This document shows positions 1 to 6,637 of a DNA stretch of 64,000 nt, piece after piece. The position numbers and the translations under genes are program-made. The DNA is taken from NCBI RefSeq assembly GCF_000466385.1, contig NZ_KE952782.1, forward strand, positions 1-64,000. The letters run 5' to 3'. Under the pieces are notes generated by a model. That model did no database searches. It saw nothing but the letters and a program-made list of their open reading frames with translations, and was not told where the DNA came from. This DNA is from Aneurinibacillus aneurinilyticus ATCC 12856. GTDB taxonomy: Bacteria; Bacillota; Bacilli; Aneurinibacillales; Aneurinibacillaceae. The stretch's first letter is position 1. Every line of letters begins with the position of its first letter.

Positions 1-31
1 TCTGGATCATATTGGATAATCAACACCCTTG
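1..31. repeat. Right terminal repeat of a MITE-like element
   Basis: The first 31 bases end in TGGATAATCAACACCCTTG (13-31), identical to the right end of the complete 217-bp element at 19420-19636. What follows (from 32) reads directly into the body of an ABC exporter gene. So an element of this family appears to have inserted into that gene, and the window opens inside it. By analogy with the 19 kb copy, the 9 bases at 32-40 would be one target-site duplicate. The other copy lies outside the window and cannot be checked. Confidence 0.6.
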
Positions 32-1000
32 ATGATGAGCATCAAACAGGTGAAACGGTTAGCAGGATGACAAATGATACTGCAATAGTAAAAGGATTAA
101 TTACAGATCATCTCGCTAATTTTCTAACAGGTATGATTTCGATTATTGGATCGATTATCGTTTTGTTTATATTAGATTGGAAAATGACCTTACTCATGCT
201 CATTGCAATTCCGCTTTCATTTATGATATTAGTTCCACTTGGAAGAAAAATGCATCAGGTCTCAAAAGGAACGCAGGATGAAACTGCACGATTTACCTCG
301 GTAATTCAGCAGGTATTATCAGAAGTACGACTGGTTAAAGCTTGGAATGCTGAAATGATTGAATACAATAATGGTAAGAAAAGAATTGCTCAATTATTAT
401 CAATATGGGTTAAAAGAGGCAAAAATCCAGGCAATGATCGCCCCGCTTATTGGTCTAGTCATTATGTTATTACTAGTAGTTATTCTAGGTTACGGTGGAA
501 TGAGAGTCTCTTCAGGTGCTTTAACAGCCGGGGATTTAGTTGCGTTTATTATGTATTTATTTCAGATCGTGATGCCTATGGGACAATTAACCTTCTTCTT
601 TACTCAATTTCAGAAAGCAACAGGGGCAACTGAACGAATTATTTCTATTTTAGAAATGGATAAAGAAGATAATGATTCAGAACAAAAAGTTCAAAATGTA
701 AATCAATCCATTACAGTGGACCATTTAAGCTTTTCCTATAAAAATGGAGAAAATGTTCTTAAGGATATAAGCTTTTCGGTAGAGCCAGGAAAGGTTACAG
801 CCATTGTAGGTCCCAGCGGTAGCGGAAGAACGACACTCGTTATTGCCCATCGCTTATCAACTGTTATTGATGCTGACCAAATTCTGTTTTTTGAAAAGGG
901 GAAAATTACAGGGAGCGGTACACATGAGGAGCTTATACAAACCCACTCCTTATATCGTGAGTTTGCAACACAGCAATTAAGAATGAGAGAACCAGTTTAA
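32..1000 (+). pseudogene. Broken BmrA-type multidrug ABC exporter (half-transporter)
   Basis: The translation matches the second half of the membrane domain and the nucleotide-binding domain of homodimeric BmrA/LmrA-type exporters (QTGETVSRMTNDT, DETARF, MPMGQ, GATERI). Three lesions are visible. The N-terminal part is missing at the transposon-like end (position 31). A one-base frameshift lies near 391-406, in an AT-rich run, where the reading frame passes from LLS to YQYGLKEAK. About 140-150 residues are missing between the Walker A motif (GPSGSGRTT, near 811-836) and the H-loop (VIAHRLSTV), so the Q-loop, ABC signature and Walker B are gone. The C-terminus is intact and ends at 1000. The product cannot hydrolyse ATP. 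The family assignment is firm; the exact ancestor is inferred. Confidence 0.85.
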
Positions 1001-1292
1001 TTATACATGCAGGGACATCGGCAAAGCTGTAATCATAGCTACAAAACCGGATCAACAGTAAAAGATTTGTGGCCTGGTGTGAGCTTTTTGATTTTAGGAT
1101 ATGGGAAAGCAGAGATGTGGAATGAATGCGGACAAGGTGTGAACATAATCGTCGTTATATCCTACAAATATCGCATAATTCAACAAGATTCACCGATTAA
1201 ATTGCGTGAATTGTCGTACTGTTTTTGCGCAAATTTTCTTGCTTTTGCCTTATACTAAAATTACAGAGTTTGGAACAAGGAGGGTGATATTC

Positions 1293-1584
1293 ATGGTACT
1301 TACAATGAAAAGTAAATATCTGCGAAACAAGCTCCTTATTAGATATAATGAATTACTTTTACTTATGCTTGCAAGGATATTAATGGTATGGCCTTTAACT
1401 ATAAAGCATTTTCAAAAGTTGACGTCCAGCACTTTTGCTGCTTTGACATTCGTGATAAATGTAGAGTTTTTTCTTAGCTCGTTATTCGTGCAAATGCAAA
1501 AGCTACGGAAGCGTACAAAGTCAGCGAAACGACTATTGAAAGGGCGTCCTACAAGTCAGGAAAGGAAGGTGGGATGCACGTAAA
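1293..1584 (+). pseudogene. Decayed small gene of unknown function
   Basis: A strong Shine-Dalgarno (AAGGAGGGTG) sits 6 bases before ATG 1293. The open frame of 96 codons reads as low-complexity Leu-rich sequence after residue 20. A second frame from about 1346 (TYACKDINGMAFNYKAFSK, then VDVQHFCCFDIRDKC) and a third from about 1482 (RANAKATEAYKVSETTIERA, then SYKSGKEGGMHVKAC and a stop at 1583-1585) look more protein-like. This suggests one gene of about 110 codons disrupted by frameshifts. No family is recognised. An intact 96-codon gene cannot be excluded. Confidence 0.25.
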
Positions 1585-1642
1585 AGCCTGCTAATTTAGT
1601 TGTGAGTGTGACTAACAAATCAACGACGGGGAGGAAAAAGCA

Positions 1643-1921
1643 ATGAATACAAATCTTGAAATGAGAGTTTTTATGTATTATAGGGAGGGGATGCTTCAGT
1701 CAATCTACCCGCAAGAAACGGATAAGCATGGTCAGGAACAACAGTCTCACCTTCACAGAAATAGAAACAAGAAAACCCTCTTTATTAGAGAAAATCAAGA
1801 GAGGTTGAAGGTGAGAATGGAGAACGACACCAAGGCATCACAGGCGTTAGGCCGAACAGCATCGAAAACGGGCATTAGGTTTTGCATTAATATAGAGAAG
1901 CGGGAGTGGGACACAAGCTAA
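1643..1921 (+). CDS. Hypothetical small basic protein (doubtful)
   Basis: An open frame of 92 codons starts 8 bases after GGGGAGG. The product is hydrophilic and rich in Arg, Lys and Gln, with no signal peptide, membrane segment or recognisable motif. Its DNA contains an inverted repeat (TCTCACCTTCA at 1745-1755 against TGAAGGTGAGA at 1806-1816), so part of the frame may instead be a stem-loop. It lies in a region of decayed genes. It may be expressed, but nothing beyond the ribosome binding site supports function. Confidence 0.2.
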   Translation: MNTNLEMRVFMYYREGMLQSIYPQETDKHGQEQQSHLHRNRNKKTLFIRENQERLKVRMENDTKASQALGRTASKTGIRFCINIEKREWDTS

Positions 1922-2121
1922 AAGTAGTGTATCAGTAAAGGCTTCCTTCTGTTCTAATCTTTTTACTTGGCTGCATCGCGATCTTCTGAATTCGCTATAA
2001 TGAAAGAGAGACTCTGAAGATGGCTATGAATCCAATTAACTTTATTTCCATGTTTGCTGTTAGCCTTATAACAAGAAAATCGGAAACTTCTACTCCAAGA
2101 ACAGCCAGACAATCCGCTTAA
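1904..2121 (+). pseudogene. Decayed C-terminal end of a membrane protein
   Basis: One frame gives a hydrophobic stretch (RLPSVLIFLLGCIAIF), an in-frame TGA, then IRYNERETLKMAMNPINFIS, MFAVSLITRKSETSTPRTAR and QSA before TAA 2119-2121. A second stop interrupts it further upstream, near 1938. It reads like the C-terminus of a membrane protein with stop mutations. No family was recognised. The rest of 1001-2127 holds no convincing gene. Confidence 0.25.
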
Positions 2122-2127
2122 AATTAA

Positions 2128-2157
2128 ACAAGGCTCCCATGTATCTAGGAGCCTTGT
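2128..2157 (-). terminator. Terminator of the manC gene, overlapping its stop codon
   Basis: The perfect 10-bp arms are ACAAGGCTCC and GGAGCCTTGT, with a 10-base loop. On the minus strand the hairpin is followed by TTTAATTTT. The first arm encodes the last codons (Gln-Gly-Ser-stop) of the manC-like gene, so the termination signal is built into the coding sequence. Confidence 0.75.
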
Positions 2158-3533
2158 TCACAATTCCCTCCATTTTTGCAATATCGGATTGCTTCTTCCC
2201 ATGTCATAGCTAGACGTGTGATATCTTCCTCTACAAGTTCAGTCCCTATTTGTACTTCGATAAATTCAAGTGGTGTAATGGCTTTTACCCCATGCTTTGC
2301 ACCAAGAGGGATTTGAAGAACATCGCCAATTGTGACATAGGAGAGTTTGTCTTCTAAAATAAACTCTCCAGAACCAGAAGTGATTACCCAGATTTCTTTT
2401 CTTTTATGATGTAATTGATAGCTTATATTCTTACCAGGCAACAGCTTGATTTTTTTCGTTAGTGTTTCTATTTTGTTTTCCATCTTCGAATGATCCAAAA
2501 CGCTATAGGTTCCCCATCTTTTTTCTTCATATAATGGTCTTTTAGGAACGTTATTGATGATTTGTTTAATTCTACTCGAATTTTTTTTGCTTGCAACAAG
2601 AATCCCATCCAGGCTTGCGGCTACGATAATATTGGGTACATCAATAACATTAACGGGATAAGGAAGCTCATTGACTACGTGTGTATTTATTGAGTCATCT
2701 GAAATTTGACCTAAACCGATGACGCTGTTTCCAAGATAATCTACTAATGCATCCCAGCTACCTAGGTCTTTCCAGGTACCATTATAGGGAATTACAATAG
2801 AATGACGGTTTTTTTCTACGACTTCATAATCAAAGCCTAACTCAGGTAGATGTTCATACAGATTAAGCATGTCTTCATAAAGAAGTGGGAAGCTTTTGCT
2901 TTTTAAGTGAGAAAGCATAAACTTGATAGGAAAGGCGAAAACTCCACAATTCCATAAGGCATTATTTTTTATCAGGCGGCGCGCTTTCCTTTCGTCAGGT
3001 TTCTCAACGAATGTAGCAATGGGGTGATAGTCTATTCTGTTGTTCATTTTAGGAACAATATAACCGAACTGATTAGATGGATACATAGGAGTAGTTCCGA
3101 GAAGGGCAAGATCTGCCTGAGATTGAATGAGGATATCTGGTAGTTTATTCAATATTTCAAAGAAATCTGTCTTGACGAACAAATCAACTGGAATAACACA
3201 GACGATTTCATCTGCCTTTACATGAATCTTTGAATGAAGATAAGTTATGGCCAAAGCGGCAGCAGTGAAAGTTCCTTTTTTATAGGGTTCACTGATTATA
3301 GGAATACTGTCGCCAACGTGGTTTTTCATAATTTCAATTTGGCTTTTATGTGTAACAATATACGTAGATTGAAGCAGTCCAACTGAATCCAATTGTCTGC
3401 ATACCCTCTGTATCATTGATTCCCTACTGCCATCCTCTTTTCTTAATAGCTTAAGAAATATTTTTGACCTCACCTCATTGGACAGCGGCCAAAGCCTTTT
3501 ACCGGAACCGCCGGATAGTAATGTAATTTTCAA
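2145..3533 (-). CDS. manC: Mannose-1-phosphate guanylyltransferase with C-terminal cupin (type II ManC)
   Basis: Makes GDP-mannose from mannose 1-phosphate and GTP, supplying mannose-derived sugars for surface glycans. The start is taken as TTG at 3533 because GGGGGAA precedes it and the N-terminus then begins directly at the nucleotide-binding signature MKITLLSGGSGKRLWPLSN. A longer frame to 3593 adds residues not expected in the family. FVEKP is at 175-179. The C-terminal third (QLHHKRKEIWVITSGSGEF) is the mannose-6-phosphate-isomerase-type cupin, so the protein may be bifunctional. The length of 462 aa is normal. The usual active-site P-x-D-H appears as PVDLF. It forms a minus-strand pair with the glycosyltransferase-like gene upstream. 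Confidence 0.85.
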   Translation of the reverse strand: MKITLLSGGSGKRLWPLSNEVRSKIFLKLLRKEDGSRESMIQRVCRQLDSVGLLQSTYIVTHKSQIEIMKNHVGDSIPIISEPYKKGTFTAAALAITYLHSKIHVKADEIVCVIPVDLFVKTDFFEILNKLPDILIQSQADLALLGTTPMYPSNQFGYIVPKMNNRIDYHPIATFVEKPDERKARRLIKNNALWNCGVFAFPIKFMLSHLKSKSFPLLYEDMLNLYEHLPELGFDYEVVEKNRHSIVIPYNGTWKDLGSWDALVDYLGNSVIGLGQISDDSINTHVVNELPYPVNVIDVPNIIVAASLDGILVASKKNSSRIKQIINNVPKRPLYEEKRWGTYSVLDHSKMENKIETLTKKIKLLPGKNISYQLHHKRKEIWVITSGSGEFILEDKLSYVTIGDVLQIPLGAKHGVKAITPLEFIEVQIGTELVEEDITRLAMTWEEAIRYCKNGGNCEQGS

Positions 3534-3621
3534 AGCTATTCCCCCTGAAGTTATAGTCAAAGTTGTCCTTTTTTTGCAAACAAGTGGAAACATATATGTG
3601 ATATAGGGTATTTGCTATTTA

Positions 3622-4470
3622 TCATTGTTTTTTTGTATTGCTCCGTCTACCTTTGATCGATACACTTTTTTTGAAATACCATTTTCGTGCATGCAAAGAT
3701 ATGGACCTATATTTTTTTGATAATTTTTTTACATTTAATTTTGATATTTTCGTAACGTTTCTGCTTAAAGCCTTGTTCAAAGCTTTTTTTAGAATGAATT
3801 GACCGGGATAAGTTGAGCAGAGGAAATTTCCATACGTTTCAAATTCTGAGAAGGTTATTTGCTTCGATTTGTCGATGCTTCGTATTATAGCTGTATACCA
3901 ACTTGTTTTATGCTTAGATTCAATTGCTCTTTTTAACGCCGACACTTTTGATTTTTCAAATAGCATATAGTGGGTAACAAAAGATGAACGTGCTGCTCTC
4001 TTTTTTCCTAACAGCTTTTTGTATGTTTTAAAGTACTCAGCATGGCTCCAGTTTCTATAATAAAACACCGTTTTTTGATTCTGTCTAAATACATGTGGGC
4101 GAATCAGCACTGTATCGGCATCAATTACCAGGTAAAATTTCTGGGAACATAATGAATCACCACTTAATTTTAAAAGTTGCTGAAAAAGCCAGCCTGATCT
4201 ATTCCACCTGTTAGTACGATAATTAATATTTTTTTTTGTAATTGGCAGGACAGAATTTTCATTAACAAATCTACATCCTTTTCGCATACACAAGTTTTTG
4301 ATTTTTTTGCTATTCGGGGCAACGATTATAATTTCGCCAATAGGATGCTTTACATTTTTTTTAACTCCATCAATTACAAAAGGGAGAGTTCTCAAATCCT
4401 TCTCGATAGCAGGGATTAGAACATCTATTTTGGTCCTGCTGACCAATTGATTCTTTGTTGCGGACACCAT
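3622..4470 (-). CDS. Glycosyltransferase-like protein (DUF6492-type)
   Basis: A 282-aa soluble protein with a GT-A-like layout. Its N-terminal strand (IDVLIPAIEKDLRTLPFVID) is followed by IGEIIIVAP and then YLVIDADTVLIRPH, where D-A-D is the likely metal/nucleotide-sugar site. The second half (SFVTHYMLFEKS, FSEFETYGNF) matches what I know of the DUF6492 family of putative glycosyltransferases. The C-terminus is strongly basic. GGAGGTG lies 6 bases before ATG 4470. The DNA is visibly more AT-rich than the rest of the window. The pairing with a GDP-mannose enzyme suggests transfer of a mannose-derived sugar, which is inference. Family confidence is moderate. Confidence 0.65.
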   Translation of the reverse strand: MVSATKNQLVSRTKIDVLIPAIEKDLRTLPFVIDGVKKNVKHPIGEIIIVAPNSKKIKNLCMRKGCRFVNENSVLPITKKNINYRTNRWNRSGWLFQQLLKLSGDSLCSQKFYLVIDADTVLIRPHVFRQNQKTVFYYRNWSHAEYFKTYKKLLGKKRAARSSFVTHYMLFEKSKVSALKRAIESKHKTSWYTAIIRSIDKSKQITFSEFETYGNFLCSTYPGQFILKKALNKALSRNVTKISKLNVKKLSKKYRSISLHARKWYFKKSVSIKGRRSNTKKQ

Positions 4471-4578
4471 TTTTTCACCTCCATTTGCAAGTATCTACGC
4501 TATGATATGTCGAGTTAGGGTCAAGCAATTGTGCTAAGGTGGACAATGAAAAAAATGTGCCAAGTTCCGGTCCATAAC

Positions 4579-4615
4579 AAAAAGGAAGTCCCTCATATAA
4601 AGGAACTCCCTTTTT
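4579..4615 (-). terminator. Terminator after the MFS gene
   Basis: The inverted repeat AAAAAGGAAGTCCC / GGAACTCCCTTTTT pairs in 12 of 14 positions, with A-runs on one side and T-runs on the other. It lies 6 bases beyond the MFS stop codon and separates that gene from the downstream glycosyltransferase pair on the same strand. Confidence 0.75.
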
Positions 4616-4620
4616 ACGTA

Positions 4621-5940
4621 TTAATCCAGCACTTTTCCTTTGGTTTCCGGTACGCATATCAACATCGTGATAAGACCGATTGGATAAATTAAAAAAATTA
4701 ATGACATCGCTCCAAAAAGGCTTCCGCCAGTTGCCAGTATCCCAATAATTACAGGACCGAATCCAGCCAATCCACGTCCTGTACCGAAGATGAAGTTCTC
4801 TGCTGTTGAACGGGCTTCTGCCGGATAGTTTTCTGCTAATACAGCTCCGAATCCGCCCATCATGCCATTAGCGAAAAAGCCGAGTAATGCGCTTCCCCAT
4901 AATAATAAGGTGGCATCCTTGAGTAAGAAGAAATAAACCAAGCAGTACACCGTACCGCCTATATAATACAGGGTAAATGTTTTTCGGCGTCCAATTTTAT
5001 CAGCCAAGAAACCAAATACTGCAATTCCAATCAGCATGCCAATCGTGGAAATAAACATCCAGCCACTGGCCTTTGCTAATGTATAGCCATACTTATTGGC
5101 CAAGATGGTAGGCATCCAGGTAAAAATCCCATAATACCCGAAGTTTTGAATAAACGACATGATAATTAATCCAATTGTTGTAATAGTGATTTGTTTATTT
5201 GTAAACAATTTGCTCAGAGGAAATTTCTTCATGCCTTCCAGTTGTGTGGCTTCTTCTGCTGTTAAAGTACCTTGTATGGCCTTCATCTGTAATTGTTTTT
5301 TATATTGCTGCTTCTTTTCCCACAGTTTTGGTTCGCTTAAGCTTTTACGAACGTATACTGCCAGTAGTGCCGGAATTAATCCGAATAAGAATACAGCCCT
5401 CCAGCCGAAATATGGAACGATTAGAGCTGGTAATAACGATGCGACCAGCACCCCGAATTGCCAGCCTAATGCTACAACAGAGGTTGCTTTTGCACGCATA
5501 TCTTTTGACCATGTTTCCGTTACAATTGCCATCCCAATTCCAAATTCCCCGCCGACACCCATGCCTACTAAAAATCGAAGAAATAATAATTGCCAATAAT
5601 CGGTTGCGAAATAAATAAGTGCAGTGGCTACGGAGAATAATAAAATCGATACAGCCATAGTTCGAATCCGGCCGAATAAATCAGCTAGAAATCCGAATAA
5701 ATAAGATCCCACCAGCATGCCGACTGTTGTAGCCAGTGTAAGATTGCCGCCCTGTGCAGGCGTTAAGTGAAACTCCTGCAAAATGTACACGAGCACAAAG
5801 GACAGTAACAGCATATCCAGTCCTTCTGCTGCGTAGCCAAGTACAGAACCAAACAGCGTTTTATACCGTTTCGACCTGGATTCAACTACAGCTTCTTTCG
5901 TTTTTGCTGGTACATACTGCACTTCGTCTGTCACATTCAT
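4621..5940 (-). CDS. MFS transporter, organic acid/aromatic acid type
   Basis: A 439-aa, 12-helix major facilitator with six predicted helices, a charged central loop (KKQQYKKQLQMKAIQG and on) and six more. Both signature loops are present: GFLADLFGRIRT after helix 2 and GFLADKIGRRKT after helix 8. It most resembles the proton symporters for carboxylates and aromatic acids (AAHS/sialic-acid-like and NiaP-like group). The substrate cannot be read from sequence. ATG 5940 is preferred over 5943 because GGAGG then lies 7 bases upstream. The gene stands alone behind a structured leader with its own promoter and terminator hairpin, so a small molecule or protein probably controls it at the RNA level. 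Confidence 0.8.
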   Translation of the reverse strand: MNVTDEVQYVPAKTKEAVVESRSKRYKTLFGSVLGYAAEGLDMLLLSFVLVYILQEFHLTPAQGGNLTLATTVGMLVGSYLFGFLADLFGRIRTMAVSILLFSVATALIYFATDYWQLLFLRFLVGMGVGGEFGIGMAIVTETWSKDMRAKATSVVALGWQFGVLVASLLPALIVPYFGWRAVFLFGLIPALLAVYVRKSLSEPKLWEKKQQYKKQLQMKAIQGTLTAEEATQLEGMKKFPLSKLFTNKQITITTIGLIIMSFIQNFGYYGIFTWMPTILANKYGYTLAKASGWMFISTIGMLIGIAVFGFLADKIGRRKTFTLYYIGGTVYCLVYFFLLKDATLLLWGSALLGFFANGMMGGFGAVLAENYPAEARSTAENFIFGTGRGLAGFGPVIIGILATGGSLFGAMSLIFLIYPIGLITMLICVPETKGKVLD

Positions 5941-6115
5941 CATTACTCCTCCTACTATTCACATACAGTCGCTATGGAAGAATAATAAAAGCCTTCTCAC
6001 CTTAGCAGGCAAGAAGGCTAAATAAACATAATAATCCCTACAAAAAGGATTCGTACGTTTAATCCGGCTTCCTTCTCAACCTCACGGGGCTGTGTTAAAG
6101 GACTGTAATAGATTT
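5941..6115 (-). ncRNA. Structured leader with terminator, candidate riboswitch or attenuator
   Basis: The approximately 175-base untranslated leader of the MFS gene contains a terminator hairpin (AGCCTTCT 6012-6019 with AGAAGGCT 5990-5997 on the minus strand) followed by TTTTATTATT. An upstream segment GAGAAGG (minus, 6071-6077) can pair with the first terminator arm CCTTCTT, so the two folds exclude each other. A further stem GGATT/AATCC brackets a CGTACG-containing loop (6048-6065). I do not recognise it as any riboswitch class I can recall. It could also be a protein-binding attenuator. Confidence 0.5.
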
Positions 6116-6121
6116 GTTTTA

Positions 6122-6150
6122 TTTGTAACATTCTTTTGGCCTATTGTCAA
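6122..6150 (-). promoter_or_regulatory. Promoter of the MFS gene
   Basis: On the minus strand TTGACA (6145-6150) and TACAAA (6122-6127) are separated by exactly 17 bases. This is a good vegetative sigma-A promoter that would start RNA near 6115, upstream of the structured leader. Confidence 0.65.
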
Positions 6151-6177
6151 ATCATTTTCGTCATACCGGTAAATAAG

Positions 6178-6272
6178 AAAAAGGCTAAGGGATGTAGCAA
6201 CATCTCTTAGCCTTTTCGAGTAATAAAATTTAGATTCTGATTATATTTGGAAAATACGCTCAATTTTCTCGA
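6178..6272 (-). ncRNA. Candidate small RNA between divergent genes
   Basis: A minus-strand promoter (6279-6307) would start an RNA near 6272 that ends at a very strong terminator. The terminator arms are GGCTAAGAGATGT and ACATCCCTTAGCC (6183-6212), followed by TTTTTCTTATTT. No gene on either strand needs this terminator, because both neighbours point away and have their own promoters. The approximately 95-base RNA has no ribosome binding site or convincing ORF, and TCGAG/CTCGA can close its 5' domain. Its function is unknown. Confidence 0.4.
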
Positions 6273-6278
6273 CTTATC

Positions 6279-6307
6279 TATATACATTTGGTTTGATAAA
6301 TTGACAA
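6279..6307 (-). promoter_or_regulatory. Promoter of the candidate small RNA
   Basis: On the minus strand TTGTCA (6302-6307) and TATATA (6279-6284) are spaced by 17 bases. Downstream there is no gene until after the strong terminator at 6183-6212. Confidence 0.45.
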
Positions 6308-6407
6308 ACTTTTGTGGTAGGAGGTAAGAAAAGACGGAAGGGTTACAATCACATTTCTTCCTTATATTTAAAATATTTTAAAAATAAAGTTTTATCCATT
6401 TGTCCTA

Positions 6408-6435
6408 TTCAATCATTTCGAAAGTATGCTATAGT
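6408..6435 (+). promoter_or_regulatory. Probable promoter of the chemoreceptor transcript
   Basis: TTCAAT (6408-6413) and TATAGT (6430-6435) with a 16-base spacer would start RNA about 20-25 bases before the riboswitch. I see no SigD-type (flagellar) promoter here. Confidence 0.4.
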
Positions 6436-6463
6436 ACTTTAAGCACATGAAAATCGTTAATAT

Positions 6464-6595
6464 TAAGAAAAAGGCAAACTCGTTGAAAGGCGAGGACGCA
6501 AAGCTACGGGTCTAAGGCTGCATGCTGCAGCTATGATAGCCGGGTTGCCAAACCGAAGGCGAGGTAGGCTGTCGGATGGCAGGCTTCTTTTTTTT
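6464..6595 (+). promoter_or_regulatory. Cyclic-di-GMP-I (GEMM) riboswitch
   Basis: The aptamer shows the GEMM-I hallmarks. GGCAAA (6473-6478) pairs with TTGCC (6545-6549) as the closing stem. The conserved GGACGCAAAGC-type core is at 6494-6504, and the second hairpin ends in AGCCGGG. It is followed by further GC-rich pairing segments and a run of eight T (6588-6595), so the expression platform is probably a transcription terminator. I could not decide the ON/OFF direction by hand. It lies directly upstream of the methyl-accepting chemotaxis gene, tying chemoreceptor synthesis to the motile/sessile second messenger. Confidence 0.9.
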
Positions 6596-6637
6596 GAGCT
6601 AACTCTTTATTTTTAAAATGGGGAGGATTCTATCGTA

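Noticed and set aside
4475-4657. A 60-codon minus-strand ORF
   Set aside because: It runs from the MFS coding end through the MFS terminator into the glycosyltransferase leader, and its composition is not protein-like.
5159-5618. Long plus-strand ORFs of 124-146 codons opposite the MFS gene
   Set aside because: They are antisense shadows of a well-supported transporter gene and have no ribosome binding sites or recognisable protein features.
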